Positions 11,421 to 23,600 of a stretch of DNA of 64,000 bases are shown here, piece by piece. The translations under genes were made by a program, and so were the position numbers. The notes beneath the pieces were generated by a model. That model did not search any database. It had not been told where the DNA came from and worked only from the letters and a program-made list of their open reading frames with translations. Source of the DNA: Tribonema minus (Eukaryota; Sar; Xanthophyceae; Tribonematales; Tribonemataceae); the NCBI GenBank assembly GCA_017506865.1, contig JAFCMP010000084.1:1-64000 (forward strand), in the 5' to 3' direction. How positions within the stretch are numbered: position 1 is the stretch's first letter; each line of letters starts with the position of its first letter.

Positions 11421-11766
11421 CTGGGGTCGCAGACAGTCTGCAGATTCAACAAGTTGGGGATGGCACGCTCTATGACGGAGTGCGGCTGATAAACGCAGTG
11501 TGGTAAGCTTACTTGTTGCGCGTTTCATCAGCGGCATATGTCACATCAATCACGCTAGTGAAGCTAGAGCACGTGCGTGAGCTCATGCTTACAAGCAGCA
11601 CACGTCGCATCAGAGATTTGATGGACTTTTCATACACCAGACCTGAAGCCATTGCATGTGTTTCCATGTGGTGCTAGGAGTGATAATCACGTGTGTTGTG
11701 AGGATTGATCATCATTAAAGTCAAAACAGGCATGTCAGTGCTCAGCAGCGCCTCACCTCAACATGG

Positions 11767-12033
11767 GTGCGGAGCGATGTGCTCTCAGATCACACAAGCG
11801 CGAACCGCCGTCAAATGAGCCCCAGGCAGCATGCGACAGGTTTGGGCATGGCACGGTATACATATATGCGGCAGTCTGCAGTGCAGCGGGCAGTTGTCAG
11901 TATGGCAACGCAACTTCAAGTGCGTGGCCATCGTGTTGTAGATGTGAAAGCTGCAGTTACGGTGCCTGTGCTGAAGGCCGCTTTTGACGACGACTGGGCT
12001 AAATCCAACTTGTCGTCGTACAATGCTGAATGA
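11767..12033 (+). CDS. Hypothetical 88-aa open frame
   Basis: Unrecognised. It runs from an ATG to TGA, and its C-terminal half (QLQVRGHRVVDVKAAVTVPV) has protein-like composition. No splice or neighbour evidence supports it. It could be a terminal exon or chance. Confidence 0.2.
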   Translation: MRSDVLSDHTSANRRQMSPRQHATGLGMARYTYMRQSAVQRAVVSMATQLQVRGHRVVDVKAAVTVPVLKAAFDDDWAKSNLSSYNAE

Positions 12034-12907
12034 GCGTACATACATGTTGGCATACGCATTTACAGGTCAACTTGCTCCAGCCTGAGCCTGGGTGCTTGCA
12101 ACACCTTTGCGTTCTTGACAACAAATTACACCACGCGTACAGTGCCGGCTGTCTCTGTGAGTTTCCGCGTTTGTCAACGTTCGGAGCAGAGAGCTCACCT
12201 GACAGGGCTCAATCAGAGAGTTCCCTCAAGAAGAGATTGGTCTTGGGACCTGAAGTTCGCATGACGCACGCGAGCGTTTGTGCTGCTGATGGCTTGACGC
12301 GGAGCCAGGCGATCATGCTGACTTTCAGGGATTTGATTGCTGCATCGAAACTTCTTGCAAGGGGGTTGTATTGCAGTCAAAGCCCACAGCTCGCGCCCAT
12401 GGCATCGCATACGCATGTTGAACATCAACTGAAGTGGGGAAAGCAGAGAGTGGGAGAGCGTGTGCATGCGCAGGGCGGCCTCCGTGGAGTGCCTAAACAT
12501 GCTGCAGCTATGCCTTGCGGCTGAGCAAAGAGGCGCACCTGTGGCGTGCTGGCGAAGGAGTGCTGGTGGATGACAGGACTGGATCTGATCTTGCATGGCG
12601 AGCTGGGAGGAGGTGCTGCTCTGCCATGGCGCTGCATGCCGCTTTCCCGCCAACGCCACCTCGGTGAGCCTTCCTGATTGCTTCACTCAGCACATTGACG
12701 CTGCACGTCCACGGTCCTATGCTCCGACACGGTAGTGATGGGTCACTGGCGACACTCCAGAAAATGCCAATTTCAATTTTGAATTTCACACATCGTGTAA
12801 CTGCTCTTGAGGTGTTAGAGAGTGTTGCCTCCACACTTGTCGCCGAAACGGGCTACGAGTGACCACACACACAGCCAGGAAGCACCAGGTGCGTGGCAGG
12901 CCGTCGC

Positions 12908-13177
12908 CTATGCGTGGAACAGGGCAGCCGAGGCCCTGCGCTGCGACGCAATGCCGAACTCATCTAGTTTGGTGTACTTCCGAAAGCATGGGGCAAAGGC
13001 TCTCTTGTGGCGTTGCAGCCACAGGGTCAGCATGATGCAGGCAAACATTGCCAGAGCTATCTGCTCTTTCAAACAAGCCAACTGCTGCAAGTCGTCGCCA
13101 GGGCTCGAGGTGCCGTTGTCAGTTGCTCCAAAAGGCCAGCCCACCAAAGCAGCCAGAAGGAAGTCTCCATTGTGCAC
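12908..13177 (-). CDS. Hypothetical 89-aa single-pass membrane protein
   Basis: Minus-strand frame with one hydrophobic segment (IALAMFACIMLTLWL, about residues 40-54) followed by the basic run QRHKR, the usual arrangement of a type I membrane anchor. The N-terminal part contains a possible N-glycosylation site (NGT). No relative is recognised. It lies about 260 bases upstream of the gene B start on the opposite strand, so the two could share a divergent promoter. A plus-strand open frame overlaps it (12822-13193) and looks less protein-like. Confidence 0.25.
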   Translation of the reverse strand: MHNGDFLLAALVGWPFGATDNGTSSPGDDLQQLACLKEQIALAMFACIMLTLWLQRHKRAFAPCFRKYTKLDEFGIASQRRASAALFHA

Positions 13178-13435
13178 CTGCAGCCAGAATTAGAGCAGCT
13201 GTTGTCTCCTGTTGCTTCAAACCATGAGGTCATGCCTTGTATCATCAGATTCAGTGTTCTCTAGAAGCGCAGGTTTCAGTGAGTGAACAGCCCTGCAGAC
13301 ACTGTCATTGTGATAATCACCAACTTTGCCCTCTTGCTTTGTGGCTATTCGCGCTGTCATCAACACTAACACCTGACCACGGTGACCCCCCCCCCCCTCC
13401 TTTTGGTGTGCAGTTAAAACAACCCCAACATCAAC

Positions 13436-16400
13436 ATGTCTTCGACATTCGCGTTCAGTGCTGGCCGCTATGCCGCCTCCAACACCAGGCCTGCCACTGC
13501 CAGCGCCTTCAGGATGCGCCGCACACTGCAGCACATGTTTGCGCCCGCTCCCGCAACACTGCACCAGCACGTGCAGCCCATGCAGGGGATCACCACCGAC
13601 AGCTCGCACAGCAGTGCTGCTGGTGGTTTCGGCGCCGGCCACAACTCGCTGTTTGCCACCCCCGCGCCGCTGCCGGTCACGCCTTTCCAGCTCAACACAG
13701 GTGCGCCACCTTCACATATAAGTATTGAATGTTGCTGTGCTGATGAGCGAGGTCACTTCAAGTTGATGTTGTGCAGTGTGTTCGCGCAGTGTCACCTGAC
13801 ACATTGCGGTATGCAGCAACACACGCGCCGTCGTTAGCAACCGTGAGGCAAGGCTGCTGTGCCGCGCTGCGCGATTACTGAAAGTGTCAAGCCCTTTGTC
13901 GCATGCATTGTTTCGTCAAGACACTTGCCAAGACGCACCATACGCATTGGTGTTGACCAACAGTTTGGTCGATTCTCTCTGGTGTAGATATCAGTAGGTG
14001 TCAGTGATGCCGTTGAGTCATTGTATTGCAATGCTCTTGGTGCTTACATTGTGCTAAACAACCTGGAGCCTTCCATGTCGCCGCATGGATTGGTTCAAAA
14101 CCCGCGTCATCACCTTCTACACTACGCGCATTCAAGAGCGCTGTCACTAGCTGCTGAACCTCTGTGTTGGGCTGCCGGCTGGAGCTGGCCTACCGAACAC
14201 GTGAGACCTTTCCAATACTGAACACCCATGCCTCAAACGCTAAAAGCTTGCATACAAAGTCTTTTGGTTGGTGGATACGGTGGTACTGTTTGACTCGTGG
14301 CCAATTGCTGCAGCAGCGGCGACCACGGTTATTGGTGGGAGGCACTTGCGGCTAACCATCCCTTGTCACCTAGAGCTCTACGATCTTTTGATTCGTTTTC
14401 ATTCCTATGCCACAACGCCATGGCATTGTCTTGCGGTTCGTCAACGGTCATGCACTGCCGACATCGCTTGGATGGCCTTCTTGAACATTTGCTCTGAGCA
14501 CTACATGGTACTCACGCCGTTACATACCCTCTTTCTCTCTCTCTGTCTTCTTTGCAGGTGGCCTCAACCCATCGCAATTCTCCATGCCCTACTTTGCGGC
14601 AGCGACGCCTGTGGCCACACCGGCTCTGCCCGCGCTCCCTGCGTTCGGTGTTCTCGGGAACATTCTCGGGAAGCGTTCCGTGACGGCCTCTTCCCCGCCC
14701 AACCAGCTGCAGCACTGGTGGAAGCGTGAGGGGTCCATCGACGATATTTACTCTGCGCCCAAGCTGCAGCTGCCTTGGGAGGTGCTGTGCGGGGTGCTGG
14801 CCGCGTGCGGCGGCCAGTTCAAGGCCTTCAACAGGTGCGTCCGTGGTTGAAGTTGCGTGACCTGCGAGTTCAAGGCTGGTCACAATGAGTTCACGCAGCG
14901 AGTTTTTGAGCTGATAAGTGGCTGAGCATCACCACCATTAATGAGCCCGTTTCATCCAGACTCAATTACGTACTCATTGCCAAACCAGATCAGCCAGTGT
15001 CATCTGTTGTTCCACCAGCGATCTCATCTGTTGTTCCGCAGGTGCTGGCAATGCTACTGGTCGCAGTCACAAGCTAAAATTACCCATCGCCCCTCCCCTC
15101 CCCCCTGTCCTTTCTACTCTCAGCGTGGAGCGGTGGGCCGTGACCGAGGTTGTGAAGAACACCGACAGAGACGTCAGTCGTGGTGGCGCATCTGTTGTTC
15201 CACCATTGTTGTTACTGCTATCAGTACAGATCATACTTCGGAGCATGCGTATTCCATCTTACCCCCCCCCCCCCCCCTCCCCCCTGTCTCTACCCTCAGC
15301 GTGGAGCGATGGGCCGTATCGGAAGTTGTCAAGAACACCGATAGAGATGCGATGCTGGTGGCACCGGCCGGCTACGGCAAGACGTTTGGGCTATGCCTCA
15401 GCACTGCAATGCGCCTCAACCTTCAATTGGCGCAGCAGTCTCCATCGACGCTACAGGCTATCATCCTGACCCCTACGGCTGACGCGGCGCTGCGGCTGAG
15501 GGACAGCACGCTGCTGCCCATGGTGCAGCGCATGGGGCTGCCTGGCAAGGTGAGTGACAGCGCTCATACACGATTGGTCACATGTGTTACTTCAATGTTG
15601 AGGTTTGATGTCCACTGGACGCATGCGGCTGCCTGGCAAGGTGGGTGGCAGCGCTTATACACAATTGGTCACATACTCTACTTCAATGTTGAGGTTTGAT
15701 GGCCATACTGGACGCATGGAGCTGGCTGTGGCGGAGTTGGCAGCGCTCATACACGCATGGTCACATTACACTTCAATGTTCAGGTTGGATGTCCTCTTGA
15801 TGCAACGTACCACATGCACTGTACATGCGTGTACCGCCCATGACACCAGCGCATGAAAGTTGAGTTGAAGTGGCAGTGCTCAGATACCTTCAAGTGCACT
15901 TACATTCGTGATCCGATGTAACTGATGTACCCATGAGTGCTGCACCAGGCATTACCCTGAGGTTGTGTCAACCTAGAACAGCAGAGCGCAGCTTACATTG
16001 CGGCAGTATTGCTTTTAAAAAATGTTACTGAAATTGCTGCCGATCATACGCGAGTACACTAAGACAGAACGGCGGCACCTGACAAAAACATGTGGGAAGC
16101 ATGAAGTCCAAAGTCTGTCATCATGGAGGTATACAACTCATCCCTGGTGTGTTCATTACTCACATACCTTTTGCTGCCTTGGTTCGGTTTCATCGTGTGT
16201 GTGCAGGTGCTGGCTTTGGGCAACGAGCGCGACCCTTCTGGCAGGGCTACCATCGTGATTGGCACTCCAGAGATGGTGCGTGTTTCATGCAAAAGCGAAT
16301 ACTTCTGGCGCTGATGTTCATTGCCGGTGCACATGCAATTGCAAATGTGCGCTGGCACCATCGAAGTAGCCATTGCCTAGGTTGCAACGCAGTCAATATA

Positions 16401-19400
16401 TGTGACAGAACTGCGTCTCCGTTTACCGCTGTTCACTTGCACTCGTACAGGGCATTCATGTGCTTGACCTGTACTTGAACATATCAGTGCTCAGCCAGGG
16501 TTCAAGGTTAGGGTTGGCGTCAAAGCGGACTAGAGTTAGGGTTAGATATCGAAGTTTTGTTGCAACGCTCACAAGCGATGCTTTCACTGACGATATCATG
16601 CCTGCATTCCTTGACCACTGCCAGTGTATTGAGCTTGCTAGTTGCGTGAAAAATGATACAATTAGAGGTTTTCTTACACGGTGTATGGTGAGAGCCAGGC
16701 ATAGGGCTAGGAGCAAGGCTAGGGTAGTTGCCCCGATGTTACCTGCAACTCTAGCCCTGACCCTAATTTCAGACAGCAGTAGGTACCGTGAAATGCGCCA
16801 CAAGCGCACCAACGCAGACTACCCGCCTCTGTTTCAAGCTCAAAGGTTGACTGTATCAGCAGGTCTTTATTCGTTCCCAATGTACAGTTCTAACTTCAAG
16901 CTGCTGCCGCTGTATGTCTGCATGTTGTCAGGTGTCCGACTGGCTGTCAACGCGGGACAAGCGGGCCGTCGTGATCCTCTGTGTCGACGCCGCCGACCAA
17001 CTTGGCACCAGGATGGACAAATCTGATGCCGAAGCCCATTGCGAGGCCATCAGAATACAGCTGAGGTATGTATATGTAGTATTTCGTACTTGATTGCGAT
17101 CTGATTTGTATTCTATGAAGTGCTTGCAGTGGCAATCTCTCGCGCATCAGAATAAAGTAGTCCGTCTGGTGCGACAAGGGTCCATCCATGTGTCAGGTAT
17201 TAAGTGATTGCAGAAATGCATGCGAACTTCAAATATGCTTGCTGTCTTCTGGTCTCACGCTGCACAACTTAGAACACCAGTTAGAACCGTGCTTTTTGTC
17301 AGTTGCTTGAAGCGCTTGCATCAGCGTTCTTACTGCAGAAGTCATTGGGAGCAGAGCAAAGGTACTGGTTGTGATGATTGGACGTGATTGACGCTGCTGC
17401 ATGCAGTACGAACATGAGAAACTTGTCCAGATGAAGTAAAGACGAGAATAGCATTCATTCACAGCATGCGCCTATCACCAAGTCCACAACTTCAACTACA
17501 TTCTGCGTGTCAGCCAGTAGGTATGTATTTACTGAACGTACATACATACCTGCCCCTCCTCAGCAGCGCCAACCCAGGTTCACACAAGCATGTTTGCAGA
17601 TGTCACTCGCAACAGTGCAACAATACACATCCAAGCTACCATAGTCACGCCTTTCTGACATCAACGTATGTTTGCAGATGTCACTCGCAACAGTGCAACA
17701 ATACACATCCAAGCTACAATAGCCATGCCCTTCTGATATCAACGTTTGTTCACCCCTCCCCCTCGTGTTAATGACTGCAGCCAGTCCAGCCCTGCCTGCC
17801 AGTACTTCATCACCGGCACCGAGACCACTGAGTACCTGGGATCGTGTGCCACAAACATGGTGCAGCACCGGCGTCAACCCGGAACGTGCCTGGTCTTCCG
17901 GGGCACACCGCAGGTATGTACGCACTTCAACAAGTACTTCAACAAGTACTTCCAGAATTACTTCAACAGATACGTGCAGTCCAAGATGAACATGCTTTGG
18001 TGATATGCCTGCATACGTGTACCTCGTAAACGCCTGTGTCGTCAGTCTTACTCGATTCACAGCAAGTGCAGCGCAGCGGAGCGCAGGCGGGTTCAACTTG
18101 AAGTACATTTGAGTGTCACGGTGTGCATGACGCATGGTCAATGCAACGCCGGTGCATGACTCCCTTGCTGGCACATTGGCTCAGTTGGCGTTGAGCTCTG
18201 CTATTACTGCCCGCCTCTACTGTACATTGAGTATGCATTCAGCACTGGTGATGCTGCCCGTCTATGCTGTGTATCGGTATTGGTGTATAATGTTAGTGCT
18301 GTTGTGTACTTCTACTTTGAAGTATGTCAAAGCAGGTAGTAGCACTGACCTGTAATGTATGCTTCAAACGGAGCTGTTGCACAATGAAGCCGCTCAATAA
18401 TTTATAAGCATTGCTGGATGACGTTTTACACATTACAACAAGGTACTTCAACATTAAGAGGCGCAACGAGGTCACGCTTAGCTCACCTTGGCCTGTTCAT
18501 GCATCGCTGAGAGCGCTGTTCATCATGCATGCGCGCACGCGTGCACATACCATGATTTCAGTTCAGCCATCGGTGTACTTCGAGGGCAGTGCCAACACGT
18601 TTTTCTGTACTCGTGCATTTCCTGACACCGCTCTACGAGTACCAAATAGGCTCACCTTTGTCTTACACACTCTCTGCGGTCTGCCATAACTTTTTCCACT
18701 GCACCTGACAGGTCCACCACCAGCCCCCGCAGCACCAGTACCAGCACCAGCAGTACCAGCCCCCTCCGCAGCAGTTCGTGCAACAGCCCCTGAAGCAGCC
18801 TCTGCAGCAGCAGCCTGTTCAGCATCTCCTTCAGCAACCCGTTCAGCTGCCCTGGCCACAGCCCATTCAACACCCGCTGCCACAGCCTGTGCAGCAGCCT
18901 GCTCAGCTGACCTTCGAGCAGGCCCTGCTGCAGCCGGTTCCGCAGCCCGTGCATCAGCCTCTTCAGCTCGTTCAACAGCCGCTTCAGCCCGTTCAGCAAC
19001 TCCACCAGCAGCCGGTTCAGCAGCCCGTTCCACAGCCAGTTCAGCCCGTGCAGCACCTCCCGCAGCAGCCCCTTCGGTCGCCGTCGCCGCAGCCGCAGCG
19101 GCAGCAGCAGCAGCTTCTACAGGCCCCCCTCTCGCCTCCGCCGCCGCTGCAGCAGCAGGAGCAGCAGCAGCAGCACCAGCAGCAGCTGCAGCAGCAGCAG
19201 CAGCAGCAGCAGCTACCGGGGCGCCGCGCTGTGCAGGCCTCCATGCGCGAAGCAGCGGTGGCCGGCGCATCAGCAGCGGTTGGTGCAGCACTGGCACAGG
19301 TTAACCCCTACTACATTGGCAAGATGGCAAACGGCGAGTCACCGCAGACGGATGCAGAGAAAAGTGCGCGAATGAGGCTTATGTATGAGTCACGCAACCG

Positions 19401-19524
19401 GAACATCGGCGGTGGCAGCGCAGCGCCTGCCGCGCCGCACGCTGCTGCTGCTAGCGATGACGGCAGCGGCGGTGGCGGCGGCGGCGATGCCGACGGCGGC
19501 GGCAAGAAGGCGCGGTGGGCCTAG
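13436..19524 (+). CDS. Gene B: DEAD-box N-lobe (Dbp5/DDX19-like) protein with altered motifs
   Basis: Seven phase-consistent exons: 13436-13700, 14558-14834, 15300-15549, 16207-16275, 16932-17065, 17781-17913 and 18712-19524, giving 646 aa. Residues 1-180 are Ala/Pro-rich with FG and GLF-type dipeptides. Residues 182-376 align by motif with a helicase RecA1 lobe: Walker A APAGYGKT (202-209), ILTPTADAA in place of PTREL, IGTPE (motif Ib), VDAAD (305-309) in place of DEAD, and ITGT in place of SAT. The order IGTP-x-V-x-DWL then RIQ after motif II resembles Dbp5/DDX19. No second RecA lobe is present. The tail is Gln/Pro-rich (18712-19240), then a short conserved-looking block around NPYYIGKMANGESP, a Gly-rich run, and ends KKARWA. 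The P-loop is kept but the catalytic Glu of motif II is Ala, so hydrolysis and unwinding look unlikely; a scaffold or regulatory ATP-binding role is inference. Confidence 0.7.
14268..14420 (+). repeat. Dispersed ~130-bp element copy in gene B intron 1
   Basis: About 130 bases from TACTGTTTGACTCGTGG to the TTTTGATTCGTTTTCAT block recur with few differences, inverted, at 37095-37240. Both copies keep an open frame (IAAAAATTVIGGRHLRL). Its family is unknown. Confidence 0.7.
15121..15172 (+). repeat. Echo of gene B exon 3 5' edge
   Basis: Acceptor plus the first ~48 bases of exon 3, immediately upstream of the real exon (15300), encoding ERWAVTEVVKNTDRD and followed by GTCAGT, a possible donor. 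It keeps the reading frame, so it could act as an alternative short exon, but a decoy or decaying duplicate is as likely. Confidence 0.75.
15600..15770 (+). repeat. Echoes of gene B exon 3 3' edge
   Basis: Two copies downstream of exon 3 repeat the last bases of the exon (GGCTGCCTGGCAAG then GTGGGT; a weaker GGAGCTGGCTGTGG) together with the start of intron 3 (GCAGCGC...ATACAC...TTGGTCAC). Confidence 0.65.
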
Positions 19525-20880
19525 GGGGCCTGCGCCGCTTTGTACATAGTGTATATACTTCTAGATAGGTATCCCGTGTGTGTGTGTGTTTGGGTGCGCC
19601 GGCGGCGGGCTTCGCTGCATCTGCACTCCAGCATTGCTCAACCGCTGCGGCTACGCTCGGCAACCAGCGCGCTGCATCAGCAACATCATCAGCAGCAGCA
19701 GCGCTCAACAGCCGGGTTCACCCGACGCTCTCCAGTCTCCCCCTCTCCGACTTCAACTTCAACAGCAGCGCTCATCCGCTGCCACGCAACAGCAGCGCTC
19801 TACAGTACACACGTGCACGGTGCACTGGCACCAACATCAGCGCTTCATCATCAGCCAGGCGCCTGCGACAGCGCTCAACCGCCGCCACTCGCCACATCAA
19901 CGCTCCGCCGCACCCTCCACTTCGTCAACAGCGCTCAGCAACTGCCACACCGCAGCAGCAGTGCTCCACACTCCCTACATCAGCGCCAACCAGCATCATC
20001 GCCAGCGCTCAGCTCCATCGCACCAGGCAGCAGCGCTCGGCACTCGTCATCTTCGACGCTCCGCACACCACCGGCTTTCATCAACGCTCAGCCAAGAGCA
20101 TCGCCTCTCCGATCGCCGACATGCTTCCACCGCAGCAACAATCAGCGAGGGACCTTCTGGTCCGCTTCAACTTCCCACTCTCTCTCCGCCCACGGCCGCT
20201 TCTGGCCGTGTACAACTACCAGTATACCTACCTACCTACGAAGTATCAGCCGCAACGCCCGCAGCCGCAGCCTCACCAGCAGCGGCAGCGGCGATTCGGT
20301 GCGGCTGTGCTTCAACAACACTCAGCGCGAGAGTACTGCAGCAGCAGGTTTCCCCGCTACATCGGCACTTCTTCAACTTCCTGGACAATCCGACCACCCC
20401 AACTTCAACAGGCACTTGTGCCACCGCTCAGCAGTGGCTCCAGTTCAGCACTGCTCAACATCAGCAGCAGTATATTCCTCTCTACATCGGCACTTCTTCA
20501 ACTTCCTCGACACTCCGACAACCCTCAACTTCAACAGTTGCCACGGCTCAACAGTGGCTCCAGTTCAGCACCGCTCAACATCAGCAGCAGTATATTCCCC
20601 TCTATATCGGCACTTCTTCAACTTCCCCGACAATTCGACCGACCCAACCTCATCAGATGCCACGGCTCAGCAGTGGCTCCAGTTGAGCACAAGATGGCCT
20701 TCGCTTCCACCGGCAATCAGATCATAGCTCCAGCAATTCGACCGGTGCTCTACCTCCAGCTCGCTCCATCGGCTCGACAACGCATCAGCAACGCTCAACT
20801 TACATTGTTTCCACTTCTCAGCAGCGCCAGTCCACCAGCAATCAACTCCAGCCAAGAACGCGACGACAACGACTAGCTAC
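19525..20880 (+). repeat. CAGCGCTCAAC-rich low-complexity stretch with 112-bp tandem repeat
   Basis: Downstream of the gene B stop. All three forward frames stay open for over a kilobase (roughly 19580-20686) because the sequence is built from CAGCAGCGCTCAAC-like units that avoid stops in every frame. At 20340-20690 a ~112-base unit (GGCACTTCTTCAACTTCC and so on) is repeated three times. It could be the 3' UTR of gene B, a fast-evolving Ser/Gln-rich gene, or a minisatellite; the frames give no way to choose. Confidence 0.55.
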
Positions 20881-20889
20881 ACTATCGCA

Positions 20890-23060
20890 ACAAGCACGAC
20901 GCAAGCAATTTCCCGCCTACCAAGGGTATGAAGCACAAAGTTGCAGCATGTCCATGCTGGACTGCCCGGCAACAGTTCTTGCACAGCAAGACCACCAGCG
21001 CAGCGTTTGCGCACTTCAATCGTAAAATACAAGAAAAGTGCAGCGCATCAGCGCTCAGCACCATTACAACTCGCCAGGGCAAGACCAGCAGCTGCGCCAC
21101 CGACACTCGACGTGCGTTCCGCCAGCACCATCACCATTTGGAGTGCGGCCTACCTACAGTACCTGGAGCAACGCAACACCAACCTGCATCCGGAGTGCTA
21201 TTGGCCGCTTGTAGAGCAACATCTAGAGCCTCATTGAGGTAAGGTCCTGAGACGCTGATTCTGGCTTGCCTCACACATTGCCAGCTCTGACTCGGGCACA
21301 TTGCATGGTGTTACAGGTAACATCTGCTGAGATTGTGCCCGCACTTCAAGCATGCATCATTGATTGTATTAAAGGTGTAACTGTTGGCAATTGTGTAAGA
21401 GTAGCGGCTTTCACGGTGGGAGCTACTTGAGCTCGAAGCATGATCCATGTCGAGACTTCAACTGCAGAGCGCTGTTAGATTCAATGTGCTTGAGGGCAGC
21501 AGCAGCAGCGTTCAGCTATCTCATTCTGCGCTGACATGTTGCAGCCCCACGGTGCAGAATGTCAAATATGAGTGAATGTGCTCGTGAGCTTGCATGTCAG
21601 CAAGCGCTCACCTTGGCTCAACTTGAGCACTCAATGGGCCCGCACATGGTTCTGCCGGACTGCAAGTGCGCAACTAACAGCAGCTGACTCTGCACTCTGT
21701 CCCTGTATTGGTGCAATGTTTCTATGGGCAGGGAATATCACAGCACATACTTCAAGTTGAAGACGCTGCACGCTCGGTGGGCAGGGGAACTTCAACAGGA
21801 CCATCCTCGCAGCACGATTCAGCCCGACAGCATCAGCAGTGCTCAGCACCAGCATAGCAGAATCTTGGCACTACAACAGCTTGACACGTCAAGACCTGTC
21901 GCCATTTAAAGGCACTTGGCATGCGCCCTTCGACAGCGCCATCACCGCCTCAGCCACAGGCAACGGAGTGCGGCCTCACTGCGGAGCAGCTCAGCAGCAA
22001 TCAGCATCCAGAGGCCGCAGGTTGAGCAACTTGAAGAATCTTATTCAGGTTGGTGCCTCTGTGTCTGTTTTGATATGCATCAAGCAATTGCGGCTTTGCT
22101 GTTGCGAATTGTAGAGTGACTCATCACGTAAGAGTACAATGGCCTCTACATGTAGTATGTGTTGCAAAGGGGTATGATGCCACCGTGTGCGATGATACAG
22201 TTGATATGGAGCCAAGGCAGTATTCCACTTGCTGTTTCTAAAGTTTGCCTCTCGCCTATCTTTGTCAACGCGGAGCGTACAAGTTCAGAAAGCTGAGCAT
22301 GTATGTCGCCATTCGCGTTGTACTTCGTATACTGCCGCCTCCCGCCTGAGGGGTGGACACCCTATGACATATGCAATGCATGCAGCTCCTATGCGTGTGC
22401 AAAGTGAGTGCTCACTGTGCATCTGTAAGCTCAGCTGAAAGCAAGCGCTTAGTAAATTACATATGCTCAACCACGCTATGTACCTGCACGTCACTTGTGC
22501 TTTGGTGCCAGGCTCACCTGAAAGCAAGTGCGTTGTAATTACTTCAAGTACGCTCAGCCACACAATGTACCCTGCATATCACTCGTGCTCTTATGGGTGC
22601 CAGACTGCATCAGCGCAAGCAGCACTAGCTGACTCTGCGCTCATGTCCATGTGTCAATGCTTTGCTTCCACAGACAAGCAGCAGCAGCTGTAAATGCAGC
22701 GGCTCGCCACGGCGGGCCCCGCAGCAGTGCTCTACCTGACAGCAGCAGCGACGCTCAGCACCACCACAGCAGTGCTCAGCATCACCGCAGCTCGCAGCAG
22801 CAACACTGATAGCTGCCGCCATCCAATGGCACCGGGGGTTGCGCTCTACGACAACGCCATCACCGCCTCAGCCACAGGCAACGGAGTGCGGCCTCACTAC
22901 AGTACCTGGAGCATCTCAGCAGCAATCAGCATCCAGAGGCCGCAGGTTGAGCAACTTCAAGAATCTCATTGAGGTAGGTGCCTCGGTCTCTGCTGCCACC
23001 TTGCCTCTGGTACAACGTCAGCTTCGTTTCCTGCATGTTACATATTAATGCAGGTGGAAG
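20890..23060 (+). repeat. Threefold duplicated segment ending in GAGTGCGGCCT block
   Basis: A segment containing ACGGAGTGCGGCCT, then CAGCAATCAGCATCCAGAGG and a GT donor-like end, occurs at about 21135-21245 (partial), 21940-22060 and 22850-22980. The last two sit in larger duplicated blocks about 0.9 kb apart that also share a CTCTGCACTCTGTCC-type block (21690, 22640, 23370). If coding, one frame reads ECGLTTVPGASQQQ. No gene is claimed. Confidence 0.55.
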
Positions 23061-23379
23061 TTGCTTGTTTTTTTAAGCACGCGTATCGGCCGCGTTGTGT
23101 TGCTTTTTATGACCGAGCTTAACGTCAGGGTCAGGGTCAGGGCTAGGTCAAGTAGGGTTTAGGCAAAGCCGGCACGTCAGCGACTGCTACTGCGGACTCG
23201 TTCTTGCACTAACATGTTCCAACTACGCTATGTATGACGTTGAGTAGACGAGCATATGCTCATGGTTCTGAAATGACAGCAGGTGCTCACCACGTTTTAA
23301 CTTGAGAGCACTTCAATGCTTGAAGGTCATGCTGGCAGACTGCACTTGGACAATCAACATTAACTAACTCTGCACTCTG

Positions 23380-23600
23380 CACTCTGTCCTTATGCTTGTG
23401 CAGCACATCAACTTGCGACTGAAGCGCAGCACCAAGTTCAAGTTCAAGATTCCGCGAGCGACAGGCTGCTGCCGCCCCTGCGTCAGTCTCTTTTGCTGCC
23501 ATCGCCGGCGCCGGCGCAACCGCTGCAAGCTCATCTTCTGCTGCAGCTGCTGGTGCATGTGCCGGTGCCGTTGCCAGTGCTGCACGTAGTTTGCGTGCAG
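23380..23600 (-). CDS. Possible Ala-rich exon
   Basis: The minus-strand frame from about 23582 reads ALATAPAHAPAAAAEDELAA and on to RNLELELGAALQSQVDVLHK, which looks helical. A CAG acceptor precedes it. The 3' end is unclear and no relative is recognised. It may be an orphan exon or gene fragment. Confidence 0.25.

Noticed and set aside
18563-18710. Possible extra exon of gene B before 18712
   Set aside because: The strong TGACAG acceptor at 18711 is phase-compatible and the upstream frame shows no protein-like composition.
18563-19297. 244-codon minus-strand Ala/Glu-rich open frame
   Set aside because: It is the antisense of the Gln/Pro-rich last exon of gene B; CAG repeats give CTG/GCT runs without stops on the other strand.
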